Source: an uncultured Verrucomicrobia subdivision 3 bacterium
GTDB lineage: Bacteria > Verrucomicrobiota > Verrucomicrobiae > Limisphaerales > CAMLLE01
Assembly (NCBI GenBank): GCA_946480555.1
Contig: CAMLLE010000040.1
Coordinates: forward strand, 1 to 11,506
Direction of reading: 5' to 3'
Length of the DNA: 11,506 nucleotides
The translations under genes and the position numbers were made by a program. Below the pieces are notes generated by a model that did not search any database, was not told the DNA's origin, and saw only the letters and a program-made list of their open reading frames with translations. Of this stretch, positions 5,242-11,506 are shown in pieces. Each line of letters opens with the position of its first letter. Within the stretch, counting starts at the first letter, position 1.

Positions 5242-7962
5242 ATGAATACCAACACACCGAAGAAGAACTCCGGCGCACTAGCCTTCGCCAGTTTGCTCGC
5301 CGCAGTGCTGTTCGCGCTCTTCTGGAAAAGCTTCCTGCCCGGCGTGGTGCATTTTTCGAATGACGGGCCGCTCGGCGTTCAAAATTCAGACTTCCTCGAT
5401 CTGCCAGGTGGCGTCGCGGGAATTTGGGCCGATTTGAACTCTCTTGGGCTTCCGGCTGGCGCTTTTTCTTTCAACATTACCATGCTCCTGAAGTGGATTC
5501 TCGGCCCGGTCGGCTATTCAAAATTCCTCGCTCCGATCAGTCTTTTCATCCTCGGCTTCGGTGCGTGGGCGCTCTTCCGACAACTGCGGCTTTCGCCGGT
5601 CGCTTGCGCGTTGGGCGGCGTGGCAGCGGCCCTGGGAACCACCTTCTTCACGGCGGCCACCTGGGGAGTTGCGTCCCAAGAAGTCGCCATGGGCATGAAC
5701 TTCCTTTCGCTCGCCATGGTGGTTTCTGCTTCGCGCACCAAGGAACTGCTGCCTCAACTCGCGCGGCTCGCCCTGGCTGGAGCTGCGATCGGCATGAGCA
5801 TCATGGAAGGCTTGGACAACGGTGCGCTCTTCAGTTTGTTCATCGCGGCGTTCACCGTTTACCTGGCGCTGAATTCCAATGACGGCTCTGTCGGCATCCG
5901 ACTGGGCAAAGGCCTCGCGCGCACGGCTGTGATCGCCATTTGCGCGGCATTGGTCGCGGCGCAGGCTTTGTTCGCATTGGTCACCACGCAAATCCAAGGC
6001 GTCGCGGGCATGGGGCAGGATGAAAGGACCAAACAGGAACAATGGGATTGGGCCACGCAATGGAGCTTGCAGAAGCGGGAAGCGCTGGCGCTGATCGTTC
6101 CCGGCCTCTTTGGATATCGCATGGACACTCCGGACGGCGGCAATTACTGGGGAGCGATGGGCCGGTCGCCGTCGTTGGACCGCTATCTCGACGAAGGCAG
6201 CCAGGGTCCGCGTCCTGCCAACACGACCATGCGCTTTACTGGCGGCAGCAATTATCTCGGCATCGGCGTGGCGCTGATTGCCTTCTGGGCGGCGTTCCAC
6301 AGCTTTCGCCGCAAGGATTCCGCGTTCGATGTTTCTGATCGGCGGCTGATGTGGTTTTGGTGCATTGCGGCGGTGGTTGCGTTCCTGATTTCGCTCGGCC
6401 GGTTCGCGCCGTTCTATGGAATTCTCTATCAAGTCCCCTATTTCTCGACGATCCGCAGCCCAACAAAGTTCCTGGCGGTGCTCGCGTTCGCGGTGACCAT
6501 TCTCTTCGCATACGGCGTGAATGGACTTTGGAAACGTTACGTGCAATTCCCCAACAGCGCCTCGGGAGCGCGTCCTCCAAAATCGCCAGCCGACCGCCGC
6601 TGGCTGACGATCGCTTTTGCGCTGCTCGGATTGAGCGTGATTGGCTGGGTGGTCTATGGCGCATCAGGCGCAAAACTGCGCGAATATCTGCAGACTGTGG
6701 ATTTCGATGAAGGTCAGGCGCGGGAAATGGCCGCGTTCAGCTTGCGCCAGGTGGGCTGGTTCGTGGTGCTGCTGGCGGCAGCGGTCGCCACGGTTTACGC
6801 GATCATCAACGGCAAGTTCACCGGGCAGAAAGCGCGCTGGGCGGCGATCATTCTGGGCGTGGTCGTGATTGGCGACCTGGTTCGCGCAAATGTTCCGTGG
6901 ACGGTGTTCTGGGATTACGAGCAAAAGTACGCGTCGAATCCGATCATCGAAAAACTCCGCGAAAAGCCTTACGAGCAGCGCGTGGCCTACCTGCCTTTCC
7001 GAAGCCCGCCGGAGTTCGGCACGTTTGAACAGCTCTACCGAATCGAATGGGCGCAGCATCATTTTCCGTATTTCAACATCCAATCCCTCGACGTGGTGCA
7101 GATGCCGCGGCCGCCCGCTGATCTCGTGGCCTTCGAAACTGCGCTGAATTTCCGCGGCCAGGATGATTTGCTTTATCTGATTCCCCGCCGCTGGGCGCTC
7201 ACCAGCACGCGCTATTTGCTGGGTCCGGCCGGCTTCATTCAGGTGCTGAATTCGCAATTGGATCCGGAGAAGCAACGGTTCCGAATTGCAGCAGCCTTTG
7301 ACCTCGCGGCCAAGCCCGGCGTTGCCCAGCCGAAAAAGCTGGAGGAACTGACCGTGAATCCGAATCCCAATGGCAAACTCGCCTTGTTCGAATTCACCGG
7401 CGCGCTGCCGCGGGCGAAGCTTTATTCGCAATGGCTTGTCCCCTCAACGCAGCCGGAGAAACTGGCTTCGCTCACAAACCTTCCACCCGCTTCGTCCGAG
7501 TTCGAGCAACTGCGCAGCTTGGGCACAAATGACTTCCTGACATTGCAAACGCTCGCGGCACGCGATTTCGATCCTACAAAGCTGGTGCTCGTTTCAGATC
7601 AGAAGCCGTTGCCTGCGCCGACCGCTTCGACGAACCAGAGTTCAGGGACGGTGGAATACGTCAGCTACGCGCCCAAAGACATTCGCCTGAAAACGCAGTC
7701 CGACGTGCCGACGGTTCTGCTGTTGAACGACAAGTATGATGCGAACTGGACGGTGACGGTGGACGGCAAACCCGCCGAGCTGCTGCGCTGCAATTACATC
7801 ATGCGCGGCGTCCATCTGCCCGCCGGAGCTCACGAAGTGCAGTTCACGTTCCGCATGAACCTGAAGCCGCTTTACCTCACGCTGGCCTCTTTGTGCGTGG
7901 TTGTGCTCCTGATCGGTTATGTGGCGGTCTCAGGCTGGCGTGTGGGGGAGGGAGAATTGTGA
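5242..7962 (+). CDS. YfhO-like polytopic membrane protein, putative GT-C-type glycosyltransferase (906 aa)
   Basis: A large integral membrane protein. Hydrophobic segments appear at about residues 12-34, 95-113, 119-140, 148-163, 172-188, 194-210, 227-249, 338-355, 370-386, 408-428, 453-473, 503-522 and 531-548. A long soluble region (about 550-870) and a final membrane segment (876-897) follow. The early loop DGPLGVQNSD (41-50), IRSPTKFL (404-411) and the late block VLLLNDKYDANWTVTVDGKPAE (825-846) with CNYIMRGVHLPAGAHEV (850-866) fit the bacterial YfhO family. That family includes proteins implicated in glycosylating cell-surface polymers. I place the start at 5242: upstream codons (to 5050) read through palindromic repeats and a promoter-like sequence and give low-complexity RRFGNRRYGR-type peptide. 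The gene stands alone on plus between the repeat island and a hairpin terminator. Substrate is unknown; it probably acts at the cytoplasmic membrane with an extracytoplasmic active side. Confidence 0.82.
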   Translation: MNTNTPKKNSGALAFASLLAAVLFALFWKSFLPGVVHFSNDGPLGVQNSDFLDLPGGVAGIWADLNSLGLPAGAFSFNITMLLKWILGPVGYSKFLAPISLFILGFGAWALFRQLRLSPVACALGGVAAALGTTFFTAATWGVASQEVAMGMNFLSLAMVVSASRTKELLPQLARLALAGAAIGMSIMEGLDNGALFSLFIAAFTVYLALNSNDGSVGIRLGKGLARTAVIAICAALVAAQALFALVTTQIQGVAGMGQDERTKQEQWDWATQWSLQKREALALIVPGLFGYRMDTPDGGNYWGAMGRSPSLDRYLDEGSQGPRPANTTMRFTGGSNYLGIGVALIAFWAAFHSFRRKDSAFDVSDRRLMWFWCIAAVVAFLISLGRFAPFYGILYQVPYFSTIRSPTKFLAVLAFAVTILFAYGVNGLWKRYVQFPNSASGARPPKSPADRRWLTIAFALLGLSVIGWVVYGASGAKLREYLQTVDFDEGQAREMAAFSLRQVGWFVVLLAAAVATVYAIINGKFTGQKARWAAIILGVVVIGDLVRANVPWTVFWDYEQKYASNPIIEKLREKPYEQRVAYLPFRSPPEFGTFEQLYRIEWAQHHFPYFNIQSLDVVQMPRPPADLVAFETALNFRGQDDLLYLIPRRWALTSTRYLLGPAGFIQVLNSQLDPEKQRFRIAAAFDLAAKPGVAQPKKLEELTVNPNPNGKLALFEFTGALPRAKLYSQWLVPSTQPEKLASLTNLPPASSEFEQLRSLGTNDFLTLQTLAARDFDPTKLVLVSDQKPLPAPTASTNQSSGTVEYVSYAPKDIRLKTQSDVPTVLLLNDKYDANWTVTVDGKPAELLRCNYIMRGVHLPAGAHEVQFTFRMNLKPLYLTLASLCVVVLLIGYVAVSGWRVGEGEL

Positions 7963-7971
7963 TAGCGCGCG

Positions 7972-7994
7972 CCTTACGTTCTGCAAACGTAAGG
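7972..7994. terminator. Hairpin between convergent genes, possible bidirectional terminator
   Basis: A perfect 9-bp stem CCTTACGTT (7972-7980) with AACGTAAGG (7986-7994) encloses CTGCA. It starts 9 nt after the stop of the YfhO-like gene and lies 44 nt after the stop of the lectin gene on minus. Neither strand has a T-run next to it, so it may act only with other factors, or be another member of the local palindrome families. Confidence 0.5.
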
Positions 7995-8037
7995 GGTCGC
8001 TTTCCGAACTCTGCACTCTGTGCGGCCGAAAGTCTGA

Positions 8038-8601
8038 TCAGCCTTTGCGCCGCTTCCATGCGGCGAGTGTTCCGGCACCCAACAGCCCCAGCGCGATTGA
8101 ACTGGGCTCCGGAACCACTTCGATGACGCCATTCACCAGGATGGTCTCGGTCGAAAGCGCGATGGTTCCGAAATTGTCGTTGTCATTCCAATACCCGGCC
8201 CGCGAATCAGACGGAGGGAAAATGAAAACGTAATCCTCCGGACCAAGATTGTTCGGCTCGCCGGGAGACCACATGGTGTAATTGACGGCTTCGCCGCTGG
8301 CCCAAACAAACTGCCCTTCCGATGCCACATCGTTAAGACCGATCCAAAGCGTCCGGCTCACATTGCCGTATGAGGAAAACGTGTTGAAAACCCAGTTTTG
8401 CTCGGTGGAATTTCTGATCGTTGCAAGATTGCCGCCCAGCGATTGCGCGTACGACTGCGCGTCCGTCCATGAAGACGGGGAGAGCAGATAATAGGAATGT
8501 CCGTTGGACGGATTCACAACGGGACCGCCGAGGGTGTACACAGCGGCGTCGCTTTCGAAAAAGCCGGCCAACAGGATAGCTGTAGAAACGAGTTTTTTCA
8601 T
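8038..8601 (-). CDS. C-type-lectin-fold protein with PEP-CTERM sorting signal (187 aa)
   Basis: A secreted, surface-sorted protein. Residues 1-19 form a signal peptide (MKK, then VSTAILLAGFF). A C-type lectin domain spans about 25-157: GHSYYLL (34-40), SWTDAQSYAQSLGGNLATI (44-62), WIGLND (86-91), EPN (115-117) and WND (138-140). EPN and WND are the classical calcium/sugar-site motifs. The C-terminus has the tripartite PEP-CTERM signal: VPEPSS (163-168), a hydrophobic stretch (169-181) and a basic end WKRRKG. Known biology: exosortase cuts this signal, and the proteins associate with exopolysaccharide. The start at 8601 is fixed by an excellent Shine-Dalgarno; the reading could extend to 8643 but would spoil the signal peptide. 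It follows the dehydrogenase gene by 104 nt on the same strand. Confidence 0.9.
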   Translation of the reverse strand: MKKLVSTAILLAGFFESDAAVYTLGGPVVNPSNGHSYYLLSPSSWTDAQSYAQSLGGNLATIRNSTEQNWVFNTFSSYGNVSRTLWIGLNDVASEGQFVWASGEAVNYTMWSPGEPNNLGPEDYVFIFPPSDSRAGYWNDNDNFGTIALSTETILVNGVIEVVPEPSSIALGLLGAGTLAAWKRRKG

Positions 8602-8613
8602 GATCACCTTCTT
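8602..8613 (-). promoter_or_regulatory. Extended Shine-Dalgarno of the PEP-CTERM lectin gene
   Basis: The minus strand reads AAGAAGGTGATC directly before the ATG. This closely matches the long complement of the 16S rRNA 3' end (AGGAGGTGATC). It decides for the start at 8601 over the upstream ATGs. Confidence 0.75.
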
Positions 8614-8619
8614 GGATTT

Positions 8620-8645
8620 GCGTGAAGCCATTTTTGACTTCACGC
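8620..8645 (-). promoter_or_regulatory. Stem-loop in the leader of the PEP-CTERM lectin gene
   Basis: GCGTGAAG (8620-8627) and CTTCACGC (8638-8645) form a perfect 8-bp stem with a 10-nt A/T-rich loop, ending 6 nt upstream of the Shine-Dalgarno. It could be a leader control element, or a terminator-like separator after the dehydrogenase gene, whose stop lies 60 nt upstream. The stem itself is certain; its function is a guess. Confidence 0.4.
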
Positions 8646-8705
8646 GTGGACTCTATGCGAATGGCGCCGTCGAAAAATCCGCAATATCACGGAGCGAGGA
8701 AAAAT

Positions 8706-9959
8706 TCAGACGCCCCACGGCGATATCCAAGTCGTGCGGGCATTTCGCTTCAGGTTCCTGTAATTGGGCCAGGGGCAGGCAACCACGGCCACCTTCGGAT
8801 TGGATTCATTCAAGAACGCCTGCGGATCTTCGATGAGATGGAACTCGAACAAGTTCGGGCTGTTCGCCGGCCGCGCACAGTAGTCGTGAACCCACACATC
8901 AAACCCGCGCCGCTTCAATTGCTGCGCCAGGTGCAGGCCAGCGGCTTCTTCCGTGATATAGGTATCGGGCTTGTACGAAACGCCGAGGATCGCGACCTTC
9001 TCGCCGGGTTTGGCCAGTGACGCCACCTGTTCGATCAACGCCTGCTTCGTGGATTCATTCACCGCATCGCTCGCCTCCGCCAGCGGCGCGCGCACGCCGG
9101 CTTGCTTCGCGGTGAAGGACAGCAACCGATTATCGCGCGGGAAACAGGGGCCGCCATAGCTCAATCCCGCTTTGAGATACTTCGTATTGATCCGCGTATC
9201 GCTGCCGATCGCGGCGAGGATCGTGTGAATGTCCGCTTTCGGAAACTTCTCGGCGATGAGGCGCAGCTGGTTGGTGAAGCTGATCTTCATCGTGATGTAG
9301 CTGTTCACGGAAATCTTCGTCAGCTCCGCGCTCACGATGGACATGCGGGCGATGTTCGGCCGGTTGTTGTTGTAGCTGCGGTAAAGCGCTTCCAACGCGG
9401 CGCCACTTTCCGGATCCGATTCCCCGATCAACACCATGTCCGGCTCGAGCAATCCTTTGACAACGTTGCCGAGGGCGATGAATTCCGGGTTGTAACAGAA
9501 ATGAAAGTCCTTCCCGCATTTGCCGCCGATTTCCTTTTCCAGCATCGGAATCAACACGCTGTCGCAGGCGCCCGGCGTGGTGGTGGAACTGCAAACGAAG
9601 AGATGCCCTTTCTTGCCCGATTGCTTCACGGCACGCGCGACGCTTTCCATGGCGCGCATCAAAAACTCATTGGAAAAACTGCCGTCGGGCAAGCTGGGCG
9701 ACGGAACGATGAAGAACGATGCGTCGGTGGCCGCGGCTTCGCGGGCGTCGCTGGTGGCGCGGAGGCGCGATTTGGAGGCGTGCACCAAGTCGGAAAGCAT
9801 TGGCTCCTCCACCGGCGCTTCGCCTGCATTCAGCCGGCGAACGAACTCGGGATTGATGTCGACGCCCAGGACTTCGAACCCTTTGTGAGCGAAAGTGGCG
9901 GCCATGCAAGCGCCGAGCTTGCCCAGCCCAAAAACGGAGAGCTTCTTGAGTTCCGGCAT
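8706..9959 (-). CDS. UDP-glucose/GDP-mannose-type nucleotide-sugar dehydrogenase (417 aa)
   Basis: Oxidises a UDP- or GDP-sugar to the uronic acid in two NAD-dependent steps, supplying glycan synthesis. The N-terminal Rossmann motif is GLGKLG (11-16). The middle helix AELTKISVNSYITMKISFTN (211-230) carries the conserved Lys and Asn, and the catalytic cysteine is C272 in YGGPCFPRD (268-276). The C-terminal domain contains VAILGVSYKPDT (322-333). Length suits the family. Variants are GGPCFPRD where many UDP-glucose dehydrogenases have GGSCFPKD, and DTYITEEAAG instead of the common DDxRESP, so the exact substrate is open. The start at 9959 gives MPELKKLSVFGLGKLG; the frame is open to 10178, but those 73 residues cover the divergent intergenic DNA and overlap the next gene. 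It is divergent from the plus-strand glycosyltransferase. Confidence 0.92.
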   Translation of the reverse strand: MPELKKLSVFGLGKLGACMAATFAHKGFEVLGVDINPEFVRRLNAGEAPVEEPMLSDLVHASKSRLRATSDAREAAATDASFFIVPSPSLPDGSFSNEFLMRAMESVARAVKQSGKKGHLFVCSSTTTPGACDSVLIPMLEKEIGGKCGKDFHFCYNPEFIALGNVVKGLLEPDMVLIGESDPESGAALEALYRSYNNNRPNIARMSIVSAELTKISVNSYITMKISFTNQLRLIAEKFPKADIHTILAAIGSDTRINTKYLKAGLSYGGPCFPRDNRLLSFTAKQAGVRAPLAEASDAVNESTKQALIEQVASLAKPGEKVAILGVSYKPDTYITEEAAGLHLAQQLKRRGFDVWVHDYCARPANSPNLFEFHLIEDPQAFLNESNPKVAVVACPWPNYRNLKRNARTTWISPWGV

Positions 9960-10169
9960 GGGGTCACGGGATACCTGATGCCAGAGCTGCTGCGCAAGTT
10001 GTTTCCCGGTTTCCCGGCAAGGATGCTTCGGTTCACGATGCCAGCGGCTGCGTTTCCCGGTTCGACGCAGCGAGCGTGCGAAGCGGAGTTGTTCGTGATT
10101 TGGTGCCGAAGGCAAGTGCCTTCCTGCAACGTTGACTTGGTTTTCGCAACGGCCTAGTTTGCGCCCCCG
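9960..10169. promoter_or_regulatory. Divergent intergenic region with hairpins and GTTTCCCGG repeats
   Basis: This 210-nt region separates the dehydrogenase (minus) from the glycosyltransferase (plus). GTTTCCCGG occurs three times on plus (10001-10009, 10009-10017, 10052-10060). Two compact hairpins follow: TTCGACGC/GCGTGCGAA with one bulge (10061-10082), and GAAGGCA/TGCCTTC (10108-10123), which ends 8 nt before the plus-strand -35. For the minus strand, TATCCC (9968-9973 on plus) lies 8 nt before the ATG with TTGCGC 18 nt further upstream, a weak short-leader promoter. Confidence 0.5.
10132..10160 (+). promoter_or_regulatory. Putative promoter of the GT-A glycosyltransferase, very short leader
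   Basis: TTGACT (10132-10137), a 17-nt spacer and TAGTTT (10155-10160) make a plausible sigma-70 promoter. Only 9 nt separate the -10 box from the ATG at 10170, so the transcript would be leaderless or nearly so. This fits the lack of a Shine-Dalgarno there. Confidence 0.5.
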
Positions 10170-11378
10170 ATGAATCAACCCGAGGCCACTCCGACCATCA
10201 AGCGCGGGGAAATTGTGATTCTCCTCTCCACCCGCGGCCGGCCGGAAAAGCTCGTCGAAGTCTTCAACTCACTCCAGAAAAGCACGGCCGACAAGGTCCG
10301 CACCAAACTCTGGCTGTACGTCGATGAGGATGACACGGTCACTCGTCAGGCCATCGACAGCAAACGCTTCGTGGACCCCGGCTTTCCGGTGATCTGGAAC
10401 ATAGGCCCGCGCACGCCGGAATGGGGGCAAACCTTTCATGTGCTTTGGGCGCGGTCCGGCAAGGATGCCGAGGTTTACATGATGGCGAACGACGACGTTC
10501 GCTTTGACACCGTGGGCTGGGACAATGTGCTGCGCGCCGAATATGCGAAATATCCGGACGGCATTGTGCTGGCGTGCCCGTTTGATCCCGTGGCGCCGGA
10601 GATTGCCACGTTTCCAATTCTCGGCAGCGGATGGATCAATGAACTGGGCTTCATTTACGCCGGCTATTTTCATTATTGGTTCGATGACATGTGGCTCGAT
10701 CAAGTCGGGCGCATGATCGGCCGTTACATCAACATTCCGGTGCTCCTGTCGCCCATCAAGGGCAAGGGCAAAACGCAGCGCATGCGTTGCCTGCCGTTCT
10801 GGACGCGGTTTTTTCAGCTCACCCTGGTGGAGCGCAAAGAGCTCGCCACGAAACTCATTCACGCCATGCACCCCAAAGACGAAAAAGCGCGCGCCGAAGC
10901 ATTGAAGAAAATGGAGGAGATCGCCGCCGGCTTCGAAAAGAATGCGCCGGGCTTTTCCGATCTTTACCACGTGCTCCAGGAGGAACGGCACACCGCGATG
11001 TCGCCCGAGGATCGCGACCGGTTTTTCCCGCTGTATTTCAAGCAGGAAGCCCACGCCGTTTCCAAAATGCTCGCCATCGCGCAGGAACATTTCGACAAGA
11101 AGAACTTTGCGGAAGCGTTGAAATACATCGAGGCGACGCAGATGGCCGACATCCGGGTGCGGCAGGCGCACGAGATGCGGGTGAAATGCCTGCGCGCGCT
11201 TGGCCGGAATTCCGAGGCTGATGCCGTGGAGAACGAAGCCGTGATGGCCTGGCCGCGGATGAACTTTGCGCGCCGCATGTTCCGTTTCGCGGGCAAAATG
11301 ATGAACGAGACGAAGACGCTGCTCGTGGCTCTCACCAGCGGAGGCAAGCGCGATCCGGAGAAAAAACTGCGCGGGTAG
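10170..11378 (+). CDS. GT-A-type glycosyltransferase-like protein with helical C-terminal tail (402 aa)
   Basis: The N-terminal part (about 14-190) looks like a GT2-type nucleotide-diphospho-sugar transferase. It opens with EIVILLSTRGRPEKLVEVFNSL (14-35), a variant of the usual start in which the strand runs into a TRxRP motif. YVDEDD (50-55) follows, then the DXD-like MANDDVRFDTVGWD (105-118), and FDDMWLDQVGR (171-181) may be the catalytic acidic motif. Residues about 215-280 are charged and helical. Residues about 295-360 (HFDKKNFAEALKYIEATQ, then MRVKCLRALGRNSEADAV) look like one or two TPR-type helix pairs. No signal peptide or membrane segment is evident, so it is cytoplasmic. Sugar and acceptor are unknown, and a non-transferase role cannot be excluded. 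It is divergent from the nucleotide-sugar dehydrogenase, which might supply its donor. Confidence 0.72.
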   Translation: MNQPEATPTIKRGEIVILLSTRGRPEKLVEVFNSLQKSTADKVRTKLWLYVDEDDTVTRQAIDSKRFVDPGFPVIWNIGPRTPEWGQTFHVLWARSGKDAEVYMMANDDVRFDTVGWDNVLRAEYAKYPDGIVLACPFDPVAPEIATFPILGSGWINELGFIYAGYFHYWFDDMWLDQVGRMIGRYINIPVLLSPIKGKGKTQRMRCLPFWTRFFQLTLVERKELATKLIHAMHPKDEKARAEALKKMEEIAAGFEKNAPGFSDLYHVLQEERHTAMSPEDRDRFFPLYFKQEAHAVSKMLAIAQEHFDKKNFAEALKYIEATQMADIRVRQAHEMRVKCLRALGRNSEADAVENEAVMAWPRMNFARRMFRFAGKMMNETKTLLVALTSGGKRDPEKKLRG

Positions 11379-11458
11379 AAGCTGGTTTCAAACGGCACCG
11401 AAGGGCGTCACGTACGAAAATATTGCCGAGACGAGTCGAGTGCCGCAGGTAAAAGAAC

Positions 11459-11506
11459 ATGGAAACCACCCCGAAATGCCATCGCTGCAATACAACGATG
11501 GCCGAA
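11459..11506 (+). CDS. Possible start of a small zinc-ribbon protein (partial, runs off the right edge)
   Basis: From the ATG at 11459-11461, sixteen codons are open to the window end: METTPKCHRCNTTMAE. The CxxC followed by a Met-rich turn resembles the first knuckle of a zinc ribbon. AGGT lies about 11 nt upstream, a weak Shine-Dalgarno. Its spacing (80 nt after the preceding stop) suits a new gene on the same strand. The evidence is thin because only 48 nt are visible. Confidence 0.4.
   Translation, partial: METTPKCHRCNTTMAE

Noticed and set aside
5518..6546. 342-residue minus-strand reading frame opposite the YfhO-like gene
   Set aside because: It is antisense to a strongly patterned membrane protein. 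Its peptide is dominated by Arg, His and Glu with no domain or plausible start context.
7972..7994. Classical intrinsic terminator
   Set aside because: The stem is perfect but there is no T-run on either strand, so I keep it only as a possible bidirectional terminator hairpin at moderate confidence.
9102..10157. 351-residue plus-strand reading frame opposite the dehydrogenase gene
   Set aside because: It is antisense to a gene with clear family motifs and is rich in Arg, Ala and Gly from GC-rich codons. It shows no recognisable domain; a codon-bias shadow.
10269..11171. 300-residue minus-strand reading frame opposite the GT-A glycosyltransferase
   Set aside because: A mirror-frame shadow: no ribosome site, no recognisable motifs, and it lies fully inside a better gene.

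Overview
The window looks like a chromosomal segment from a Verrucomicrobiota-type bacterium, most likely of the Pedosphaera/Limisphaerales kind. This is inferred from style rather than any marker gene. The signs are a secreted LamG protein opening with a PPNGLISWWRGEGN-like segment, a C-type-lectin protein ending in a PEP-CTERM sorting signal, a very large YfhO-like membrane protein, and intergenic DNA packed with short GC-rich palindromic repeats. No rRNA, tRNA, CRISPR array, transposase or integrase is visible.

Layout. 1-667 (minus) is the start of a secreted LamG-domain protein that runs off the left edge. 810-4466 (minus) is a compact four-gene block transcribed right to left: an RfbE-like NAD-dependent sugar epimerase, a GT-B-type glycosyltransferase, a methyltransferase-like protein with an atypical motif I, and a classical SAM methyltransferase. 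It closes with a hairpin plus T-run terminator. 4467-5241 is a gene-free repeat island. 5242-7962 (plus) is a YfhO-like polytopic membrane protein, followed by a strong hairpin that also lies after the convergent PEP-CTERM lectin gene (8038-8601, minus). 8706-9959 (minus) is a nucleotide-sugar dehydrogenase, divergent from a GT-A-type glycosyltransferase with a helical C-terminal tail (10170-11378, plus). A possible zinc-ribbon protein begins at 11459 and leaves the window.

How the genes fit together. The content is that of a surface-glycan (exopolysaccharide or O-antigen-like) locus: sugar-nucleotide oxidation and epimerisation, glycosyl transfer, methyl decoration of sugars, and a membrane protein of a family implicated in glycosylating cell-surface polymers. 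Interspersed with these are exported carbohydrate-binding-type proteins (LamG and C-type lectin). PEP-CTERM proteins and exopolysaccharide loci are known to co-occur in exosortase-bearing bacteria. No polymerase, flippase, initiating transferase or exosortase is inside this window.

The most unusual DNA is the repeat island. It holds a perfect 7-bp tandem repeat, two related composite hairpin arrays, two long inverted repeats, and a pair of tandem 24-bp units whose stems differ by compensatory changes around a constant TTGGAA apex. Parts of the island read open in frame into the YfhO and epimerase genes, so naive start calls would add spurious N-termini. I found no convincing evidence of an undescribed defence or mobile system. 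The repeat island is the best candidate for something not yet described.
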